The position numbers and the translations under genes are program-made. A DNA stretch of 64,000 nt from Anadara kagoshimensis (Eukaryota > Mollusca > Bivalvia > Arcoida > Arcidae). Where the stretch lies: contig CM037874.1 in NCBI GenBank assembly GCA_021292105.1, forward strand, positions 28,465,083-28,529,082, read 5' to 3'. Every line of letters starts with the position of its first letter. The first letter of the stretch is position 1. The notes under the pieces were generated by a model. The model worked only from the letters and a program-made list of their open reading frames with translations, was not told where the DNA came from and did not search any database. Below, one piece after another: positions 57,203 to 64,000 of this stretch.

Positions 57203-58517
57203 CAGGTCCGTTCAAAAAGTAACGTCACCCCTAAATTTCCAAAAAGAAACGGCACACCTTGTATAGAATCTAAAATCATTTGTTTCATTGTTTTAATGCA
57301 GTAGGTGTTACAAATTAAGATTAGCCTTTTAATTTGATTTGACACTGAACTCCGTATATACAATGTTTTATTCACGTTTTGACAAAAGCATCATGGTGTC
57401 AAGTGATTCTTTAAATGCTGTTTTATTGCAAATTCAAATCCATGAAAGTAAAACATTTTCCTCAAGCAGTTAAACACATGGAATCAAATAAACATGTGTA
57501 TTTCGAAATTCAAAGGTTAATATCTTAGAAATAGTTGATCTATTATACAAATTTTATATATATAAAAAACCCGTTGTTTTGGAGTTTGGTTTTTAAATAA
57601 TACTGACAACTGCAATAGTTTCACAAACTAAGTTTTTCGTTTGAGGAGTTCTGAAAAAGAATTCTTCAATATTAAACGTTGAGCGATGTCAAAACGTTAT
57701 CTTAAACGATTTGAAAATGCAAGCTGACCGTCTCGTATTTTCTGACAAGCATTACATATCTCAAAAGAATCTACAAAGCCAAGTGAACATAATTGTTTGA
57801 GAGTATGCCAAGATTGAATAATGGCCGTCATCAAAGCAAGAGGATCATCAACTAAATACTAACTCTTACTTATGTATTTTCGCATGAATAAAAAAGCCGT
57901 TTTTCACAAAATATTTACAATTCCATTATTTCAAATTCGATAACACTTTAATTGTCATTATATGTTATCAGCCGATAACAACAATAGAAAGTAGTTACGG
58001 CTTTGTTGACAATCTGTGTGTCAACGGGTTTCTAGATCCCCATTTTGACGCTGCGCGTAACGTTGAAAACGGGGAAACCCAAAGATATTTACACTACGCC
58101 CAATAACTTCAGTCAGGTATACTCACAAATTTTATGTTTTCAAATTGCACGTTCATTTTTAACATGAGAATGTAAACCAATTTGTAATTATTCAATAAAA
58201 ATCATAAAGAAGAAAAAGTCTGAATTATTTTTTCACGTTGACAGTATCATCAGCGTTTCCATCCGCCATTAACACAGTGTAGTACCATCGACATAACATT
58301 GCATATGTTTGTTAAAGTTACCATGGAAAATATTAAAAATAAAAGAAATAAAGACAATTGTATTGTTAGTTATCGTGGTTTAACTAAGAATGGCCTTTCG
58401 CAAATTGAATGAAATGTTTATTCCTTAGTTCTTCTTTAATACAGAAACAAGGAGAGAGAGAGAGAGGGGTTTCTTTTGGGAAATTTGGGGGTGACATTAC
58501 TTTTTTGAACGGACCTG
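57203..58517 (+). mobile_element. Decayed mariner/Tc1-superfamily element
   Basis: The element is 1315 bp with ends CAGGTCCGTTCAAAAAGTAA and TTACTTTTTTGAACGGACCT(G), flanked by TA on both sides. The ends resemble mariner-type termini. On the plus strand a short frame near 57821-57861 reads AVIKARGSSTKY and then a stop, matching the C-terminal signature of Tc1-like transposases. The rest of the transposase is too decayed to follow. Confidence 0.75.
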
Positions 58518-58744
58518 TATGTTTATAAATTACAAAGACAGTGCTTAATATTCCATATTTCATGATCATTAAACATTTCCACAAATTGTCTTAAATATAT
58601 TTAATTTTTAAAGTTTTTGTATAATGTATAAATCAGGATGCCACATTATGCTAAATTCATTAAAACAACAAAGTTGGATATCCGTGACGGATATGGTCGT
58701 TATAAAGATTGTTGACTGTACATGTATACAGATATCTACAAAAA

Positions 58745-59115
58745 TCGTTTGTACGATTTTTAAAATCGTTAGTACGATTTAAAAAATCGTTTGAACGACT
58801 TTTTAAAATCGTTTGTACGATTGTTAAAATCGTTAGTACGATTTTTAAAATCGTTTGAACGATTTTTAAAATCGTTTGAACGATTTATAAAATTGTTTGT
58901 ACGATTAAAAAAATCGTTAGTACGATTTTAAAAATCGTTTGTACGATTTTAAAAATCGTTTGAACGATTTAAAAAATCGTTTGTACGATTTTAAAAATCG
59001 TTTGTACAATTTAAAAATTGTTTGTACGATTTGAAAAATCGTTTGAACGATTTGAAAAATCGTTTGTACAATTTAAAAATCGTTTGTACGATTTAAAAAA
59101 TCGTTTGTACGATTT
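58745..59115. repeat. Self-complementary ~20-bp unit array, right arm
   Basis: About 18 units of AAATCGTTTG(T/A)ACGATTT, the reverse complement of the left-arm unit. Several units carry single changes (ACAATT, ACGACT), so the two arms are not identical copies. Confidence 0.9.
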
Positions 59116-59239
59116 ATTTATTTTTTTTTTACTTTGAAAAATGGCACTAACAAGCTTTCGTACTATCTTGTATGCTCATTGATCATGTTTTTTTAATTAT
59201 GTTTACTCACTGCAACGACTACTTGGTGTAAAACATTAT

Positions 59240-59433
59240 TGCCATTATGCAAAACATTCACATTAAAATACTCATAAATGGTAAATGTGTTTTTTATTAA
59301 AAGGATGATTTATTATCAATACATGTATTATTTACTCATTTTGCAAAACATCAACATTAAAATACTCATAAATGGAAAATGTGTTTTTTATTAAAAGGAT
59401 GATTTATTATCAATACATGTATTATTTACTCAT
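59240..59433. repeat. 94-bp tandem duplication
   Basis: GCAAAACAT(T)CACATTAAAATAC through AATACATGTATTATTTACTC occurs twice in direct succession with very few differences, directly outside the composite element. Confidence 0.85.
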
Positions 59434-59559
59434 TTATTTCAATTACATAATATAATAAAATGTTTCTTAATAACAATTATTATTATAATTATAATAATAA
59501 TAATAATAATAAAATAAGAAATAATAATAAATATTTATCAAAACAAAACATACACATAT

Positions 59560-59572
<13 letters not shown>

Positions 59573-59606
<34 letters not shown>
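59573..59606. repeat. (CT)n microsatellite
   Basis: About 17 CT units, about 40 bp beyond the stop codon of the AA15 gene, so probably within its 3' untranslated region. CATCATCATC follows. Confidence 0.9.
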
Positions 59607-59609
<3 letters not shown>

Positions 59610-59645
59610 TTTTCATCATCATCATCTCCATCAACCTCATCTTCA

Positions 59646-59728
59646 TCAATGTAAAGGCAATAATGAGTTTTTCTGGTCTGGTTCTATGGCGATATCGGCA
59701 CAGTTACGATACTCTTCTTTTGTTAATG
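59646..59728 (-). CDS. AA15 exon: C terminus
   Basis: This is an 83-nt terminal exon, acceptor TTTATTTCAG, phase 1, reading A-LTKEEYRNCADIAIEPD and ending LLPLH then TGA at 59646-59648. CADIAI is the conserved final Cys motif of AA15 domains. No C-terminal chitin-binding or anchor domain follows. Confidence 0.8.
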
Positions 59729-62700
59729 CTGAAATAAATAAATAAAAAGATACTAAACAAACTGGGGAAAAATATTGTAAGAGACGGAATAACCTTGCGA
59801 CACAAGTTCCATAACTGGCTCTACGTCGTAGCGGTGGCCAGGGGTCTTTTTAAAAGAAATAAAGCAATAATTCAATGTCCATCTCAATGTGTGTTGACCT
59901 TGTTTTTCTTAATTCACAGTTTTCATGTATTTTAATCTTCGTTACATTGGTTATTTCAAGATGCGCGTTTTCTTTTATAAAAAACCCACTACGATAGCTC
60001 AGATGGTAGAGTATCCACTTCTTATGTGGTAGGTTGTGGATTTGAACCCCGGTCAGGGTCTGATCAAGACTTGAAAAAGGTAGTGACTGTTCCTTCGCCA
60101 AGCACTCGCCGTACAGGCGTGACACGGTAAAAAAACCATCCCTGCACATTGCCCTGATACTAAAAATATAGCTGGTAATGCTTCAAAATAAGTGAAATAT
60201 TCTTCACTTGGACGTAAAATCTCATTCCATCAATCATTCAATCAATCTTTTCTAAAATCTATTGTAACATACCTGCATACCATGTCCACTGAAAAACACA
60301 TTGGGTACACGTTACGCCCATCGGCAGGACTAGTTTAACATTGTACATTTGGGATTGCCCATGAAGGTAGTATCTCTCACTTCCGTCAGGCTGATGTAGA
60401 TGGTGCTGCTCGAAACATTCCTCCGTGGCTCTCTTACTGACATTGTTGTTAGGGCAAATTCGAAATTCAAAGTATCCAAAATGCTGCGCTGTTACCATTA
60501 TTTGAGCTGTCATAATTTGTCCCTCCTGGTAGCGTCTGGTGATGATACCCGTCGCATAGCGACCACCAGCCTCGTTCGCACGTGGTCCGCTCCAGCTGTC
60601 ACCGCATGTGCCACATTTTCCGTGATTGAGAACTTTTTGAACCTAAATAGTGATGGCGTAAAATAATCTATCATGATGAATCATCTTGTTTGCATTTTTT
60701 TCTAAATACCACGGAACTAGAATTTTCTGATTTTGTTTTATATTTGACAGAATTAGGACTTGTAATATTAAAATACAATCACATTATCAACTGAATCGAG
60801 TCAGTATAATTACATTTTTTCATTCTGTACTAATTGCTAAGCTAAGTGTACTGTACGTCGCCGCGACGAACTGTCAATTCTGTACTAATTGCTAAGCTAA
60901 GTGTACTGTACGTCGCCGCGACGAACTGTCAATTCTGTACTAATTGCTAAGCTAAGTGTACTGTACGTCGCCGCGACGAACTGTCAATTCTGTACTAATT
61001 GCTAAGCTAAGTGTACTGTACGTCGCCGCTACGAACTGTCAATTCTGTACTAATTGCTAAGCTAAGTGTACTGTACGTCGCCGCTACGAACTGTCAATTC
61101 TGTACTAATTGCTAAGCTAAGTGTACTGTACGTCGCCGCGACGAACTGTCAATTCTGTACTAATTGCTAAGCTAAGTGTACTGTACGTCGCCGCGACGAA
61201 CTGTCAATTCTGTACTAATTCCTAAGCTAAGTGTACTGTACGTCGCCGCTACGAACTGTCAATTCTGTACTAATTGCTAAGCTAAGTGTACTGTACAGTA
61301 CACATAGCTTAGGAATTAGTACAGAATTGACAGTTCGTCGCGGCGACGTACAGTACACATAGCTTAGGAATTAGTACAGAATTGACAGTTCGTCGCGGCG
61401 ACGTACAGTACACATAGCTTAGGAATTAGTACAGAATTGACAGTTCGTCGCGGCGACGTACAGTACACTAGCTTAGCAATTAGTACAGAATTGACAGTTC
61501 GTCGCGGCGACGTACAGTACACTTAGCTTAGCAATTAGTACAGAATTGACAGTTCGTCGCGGCGACGTACAGTACACTTAGCTTAGCAATTAGTACAGAA
61601 TTGACAGTTCGTAGCGGCGACGTACAGTACACTTAGCTTAGCAATTAGTACAGAATTGACAGTTCGTCGCGGCGACGTACAGTACACTTAGCTTAGCAAT
61701 TAGTACAGAATTGACAGTTCGTCGCGGCGACGTACAGTACACTTAGCTTAGAATTAGTACAGAATTGACAGTTCGTCGCGGCGACGTACAGTCACTTAGC
61801 TTAGCAATTAGTACAGAATTGACAGTTCGTCGCGGCGACGTACAGTACACTTAGCTTAGCAATTAGTACAGAATTGACAGTTCGTCGCGGCGACGTACAG
61901 TACACTTAGCTTAGCAATTAGTACAGAATTGACAGTTCGTCGGGCGACGTACAGTACACTTAGCTTAGCAATTAGTACAGAATTGACAGTTCGTCGCGGC
62001 GACGTACAGTACACTTAGCTTAGCAATTAGTACAGAATTGACAGTTCGTAGCGGCGAACCTCGTTAGCTATATTTCGACGTGCTTTAAGCTGCCATCTAT
62101 ATCTCAATAGCTATTCAGCCATTAGCTATACATTTTTCTACCAATCGGCAGTCGAGTTTCGTTAATTCAGTGACAAACTTTAGACAGATCTGTACTGTGG
62201 TTCGATTGTTGCAGGTCAGATTCGTTTGTGCAATCGAATATTCAGAAAAAACAGGGTTAAATGTAAAATACGACACAGCTTCTTCGCTTCATTGATACGT
62301 TAGAACAATTAAGCCATAATAATTCATGTCCAAATCACAATCCCAAAAAGGTAATACTTTTAAGCGGGAAATTAAGTTAAATAATTGATTTTCCTATTGG
62401 AAAGGGGGACTAGGTGCTCCGGAAGGGTAAGCTCCTCCCGTTTAGCTAACTATACCCACCACGCGTGTAAACAAAATTGAGAATGAAAGTAAATGTAACA
62501 TGAAACTATATAAAGGGTGATTTTGGATACAGAGACATCATACTTAACAATACTGTGATGACGGCGATAATAATTTTTGAGGCCCCGGTAATGATTTGTA
62601 AGGCGAAGTACATTTATGTTTAATTTAATGTTTGAGGTACACGCTGCTGATGAGTTGATCAGAGACACAATTTTCATTAAAAAAAAACTTCGCAAGTAAT

Positions 62701-63590
62701 TAACGAGACGTGAAACTATCGGACGTCAGCTATACCACACCGAAAAGGAGTCGAAACACTGCTGTCGAGTGATCTAGGATACCACGTGGTCGAAAACCTG
62801 CCAGGAGATAGATAACAGCTGCCGAAAAGATATACTATACAGGCCTGTCGAAAGTTTATCAACTGAGCTAATAAATTTTACGGAATCAGTAGTTCATCTC
62901 GTCCCCTTTTTAGCTATATTTCGAAACCTGATGGGTAGGTGTTATATATCTCGAGGAGGTTTTTCAATCACTAGGTATCCACATCAATGCTACCAATATA
63001 GGCTTCTTGTCCTTAACTGAATGTTAAACTTTCGACAAGCCTGTACTGTAGCTTACCAAGGGCCGAGGCGAGCTTCCGCTTTGGTACTTATTCGTTTCCT
63101 TGGTGTTAAACTTTCGACAGGTATGTACTGTAGCTTACCAAGGACCGAGATGAACTTCCGCTTTGGTACTTATTCGTTTCCTTGGTGTTAAACTTTCGAC
63201 AAGCCTGTATTGTAGCTTACCAAGGACCGAGATGAACTTCCGCTTTGGTACTTATTCGTTTCCTTAGTGTTAAACTTTCGACAAGCCTGTACTGTAGCTT
63301 ACCAAGGACCGAAATGAACTTCCGCTTTGGTACGTATTCGTTTCCTTGGTGTTAAACTTTCGACAGGTATGTACTGTATACTTATTAGATTTATATAGGT
63401 ACATATAACAGGGTGAACTTACATACAATCCGCCGCAAAACAGCTGCATGTGGTTGTAATTTTTTGGTGTTGGGTAATTGTACTTCCACATGCTTGATCT
63501 GGACGGAGGGTCGCTCAACCAGCCGTGTCCATGACAGAGTTTAAGTAATGAAACGCACGCAACAATCACCAAGACGCTGTAAACGGAAAC
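59646..63590 (-). CDS. AA15-type lytic polysaccharide monooxygenase gene (partial model)
   Basis: Three exons are readable: 63423-63590, 60273-60642 and 59646-59728, with phases 0-0, 0-1 and 1-stop that agree. The product has a hydrophobic leader, then mature N terminus HGWLSDPPSRSSMWKY with the copper-binding first His, FCGG, KCGTCGDSW, VTAQHFGYFEFRICP (second copper His), CTQCVFQWTWY and NCADIAIEPD, ending after LLPLH. This matches AA15 enzymes of invertebrates, copper enzymes that oxidatively cleave chitin or cellulose outside the cell. A segment of about 20 residues with two Cys, usually found between QW-x-Y and CADI, is missing, as is the exon with the start codon. Intron 1 (2.8 kb) contains the large palindrome. 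Confidence 0.85.
59989..60246 (+). mobile_element. tRNA-derived SINE-like unit
   Basis: The head CTACGATAGCTCAGATGGTA has an A-box (TAGCTCAGATGG) and GGATTTGAACCCC is a B-box-like element. The body GTAGTGACTGTTCCTTCGCC and AAGCACTCGCCGT, and the tail TATAGCTGGTAATGCTTCAA, match the unit at 18388. It ends in a (CAAT)n-like stretch. It sits in the last visible intron of the AA15 gene. Confidence 0.72.
60273..60642 (-). CDS. AA15 exon: central catalytic domain
   Basis: This is a 370-nt exon, phase 0 to 1, with acceptor ACTATTTAG and donor GTATGTTA. It encodes about 123 residues with GKCGTCGDSW, GGRYATGII, QHFGYFEFRICPNN, ECFEQHHL and LPMGVTCTQCVFQWTWY. It includes the second copper ligand His and six or more disulfide cysteines. 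Confidence 0.88.
60822..62058. repeat. Large palindrome of a 55-bp tandem unit
   Basis: The left arm (60822-61294) has nine direct copies, at a 55-bp period, of ATTCTGTACTAATTGCTAAG, CTAAGTGTACTGTACGTCGC and CGCGACGAACTGTC. At 61294/61295 the orientation flips through GTGTACTGTACAGTACAC and about 14 inverted copies follow to 62058. Copies differ mainly at CGCCGCGACG/CGCCGCTACG and GCTAAG/CCTAAG. Each unit also contains the small palindrome CGTCGCCGCGACG. It lies in intron 1 of the AA15 gene. Confidence 0.93.
62059..62205 (-). repeat. Family B dispersed repeat, inverted copy
   Basis: It contains CTCGTTAGCTATATTTCGAC, ATCTATATCTCAATAGC, CAATCGGCAGTCGAG and CAAACTTTAGACAGATCTGT, which is family B reversed. 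It directly adjoins the palindrome, suggesting the 55-bp unit expanded inside or beside a family B copy. Confidence 0.6.
62318..62600 (+). repeat. Family A dispersed repeat
   Basis: It contains AATTCATGTCCAAATCACAA, GGTGCTCCGGAAGGGTAAGC, CTAACTATACCCACCACGCG, GATACAGAGACATCATACTT and CAATACTGTGATGACGGCGA. Confidence 0.7.
62700..62900 (+). repeat. Family B dispersed repeat
   Basis: It contains AAACACTGCTGTCGAGTG, CTGCCAGGAGATAGATAACA, TATACAGGCCTGTCGAAAGT and CAACTGAGCTAA, with an inverted end following at 63024. Confidence 0.65.
63024..63380 (-). repeat. 82-bp tandem repeat derived from family B end
   Basis: Five copies start with TTAAACTTTCGACA(A/G) at about 63024, 63106, 63188, 63270 and 63352. 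They include CCTGTACTGTAGCTTACCAA, GACCGAGATGAACTTCCGCT and TTGGTACTTATTCGTTTCCT. The array ends about 45 bp from the donor of the AA15 N-terminal exon. Confidence 0.88.
63423..63590 (-). CDS. AA15 exon: signal peptide and mature N terminus
   Basis: This is a 168-nt phase 0-0 exon with acceptor TTTATTAG and donor GTAAGTTC. It reads VSVYSVLVIVACVSLLKLCHG, a signal-peptide core, then HGWLSDPPSRSSMWKYNYP and NHMQLFCGGLY. Cleavage before His would expose the catalytic N-terminal histidine. No Met precedes the hydrophobic run, so the initiator lies in an upstream exon. Confidence 0.82.
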
Positions 63591-63702
63591 CTAATAAATA
63601 AATAAACAATTAGATTGGTCAATTAGTCAATCAATAGATTATTAACTAGTTAAGGGACTCAACGCTTTCTTTTCGACTGAAAACAGTAAAGCTGGCAAGG
63701 GA

Positions 63703-63905
63703 CATCGCTGGCCGAATGGTTAAAAGTGTACGCTTACAGATCAATATGTCGAGGTTCGAATCCAACTTTGATCCAATACATATACATAGTGTAAGAAAGT
63801 TTTTCAAGGTCGCTCGATTCCCCGGGTCCGATTTTTTCACCATCCCAGAACTGACCGCCTCAATATAGATGAAAGAATCTTGACTGGGGCGTAAATACAT
63901 TATCC
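63703..63905 (+). mobile_element. tRNA-derived SINE-like unit (second type)
   Basis: The head CATCGCTGGCCGAATGGTTA and GAGGTTCGAATCC (B box) resemble a Leu/Ser-type tRNA. The tail contains GAACTGACCGCCTC and AATCTTGACTGGGGCGTAAA. The ending CTTGACTGGG(G/A)C is shared with the unit at 18388. Confidence 0.62.
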
Positions 63906-63935
63906 CCACTATACTCCAGCAACGCTAGCAAATTG

Positions 63936-64000
63936 TCTGGGTGACCGAGTGGTCTAAAGCGACCGCTTATGTACCAGATTGCCTCCCAGCGCCTGGGTTA
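63936..64000 (+). mobile_element. Start of another tRNA-like unit, cut by window end
   Basis: TCTGGGTGACCGAGTGGTCT and AAAGCGACCGC resemble the head of a Leu/Ser-type tRNA or SINE. The variable-arm region follows and the window ends before any B box. It could be a real tRNA or a SINE. The neighbouring unit at 63703 favours a SINE. Confidence 0.45.

Larger units (their letters stand above)
55703..59161. mobile_element. Composite element with array-bearing inverted ends
   Basis: The left end ACGAAAGCTTGTTAGTGCCA and continuing TTTTTCAAAGTAAAAAATAA is complementary to the right end TTATT..TTACTTTGAAAAATGGCACTAACAAGCTTTCGT. Just inside each end lies a ~340-380 bp array of AATCGTACAAACGATT-type units, in opposite orientation at the two ends. 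Total length is 3459 bp. No transposase of its own was recognised. The interior holds another repeat (56496-56909) and a TA-flanked mariner/Tc1 relic (57203-58517). The mobilising system is unknown. Confidence 0.75.

Noticed and set aside
55748-59115. CRISPR-like regularly spaced repeats
   Set aside because: Units are self-complementary and nearly contiguous, spacers are only T/A runs, and the genome is eukaryotic.
59805-59856. Possible missing AA15 exon reading ASYGTCVAR
   Set aside because: The 52-nt segment would end in phase 2, which does not fit the phase-1 start at 59728. The sequence also looks like part of a repeat.

Overview
The window looks like invertebrate nuclear DNA, most likely from a lophotrochozoan and probably a bivalve or other mollusc. 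It is AT-rich, with small exons, large introns, many microsatellites, tRNA-derived SINE-like units and several palindromic repeat families. It also carries an AA15-type polysaccharide monooxygenase gene and interspersed repeats of a kind I recall from bivalve genomes. No bacterial gene organisation is visible. The species assignment is inference.

Positions 1-19712 hold one gene on the minus strand, running off the left edge. About 23 small exons can be read by eye from splice sites and matching phases. They give a signal-peptide exon, Ser/Thr-rich linkers, a run of ten near-identical 48-nt mucin-like cassette exons (11777-16190), an EGF-like exon, a linker, a second EGF-like exon and two more linkers. 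A helical region and a beta-rich region follow, ending near what may be a GAIN/GPS-like segment of adhesion or polycystin-1-like receptors. All exons from the signal peptide to the last linker are phase 1-1, so they can be duplicated or skipped without breaking frame.

Positions 19713-38910 carry no recognised host gene. They hold a dispersed ~250-400 bp repeat family (family A), a decayed but structurally complete Tc1-like transposon (29915-31150, TA-flanked, DD34E), a foldback element (34149-34829), a second dispersed family with palindromic arrangement (family B) and hairpins.

Positions 38911-52262 are a full-length Ty3/Gypsy-type LTR retroelement on the minus strand. It has ~2.4 kb near-identical LTRs, a candidate 4-bp target duplication (GTAA), a PBS and a PPT. 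It encodes Gag, a CCHC nucleocapsid, protease, RT, RNase H, an integrase with GPY/F and chromodomain-like C terminus, and a fusion-type envelope protein. The reading frame switches at several points. Each LTR carries an array of YY1-like AAAATGGCGGC motifs.

Positions 55703-59161 are a composite element. Its long inverted ends contain arrays of an ~20-bp self-complementary unit, and it encloses a decayed mariner/Tc1 element (57203-58517) and another interspersed repeat. Positions 59646-63590 hold minus-strand exons of an AA15 (LPMO) gene. Its first visible intron contains a ~1.24 kb head-to-head palindrome built from a 55-bp unit. SINE-like units close the window.
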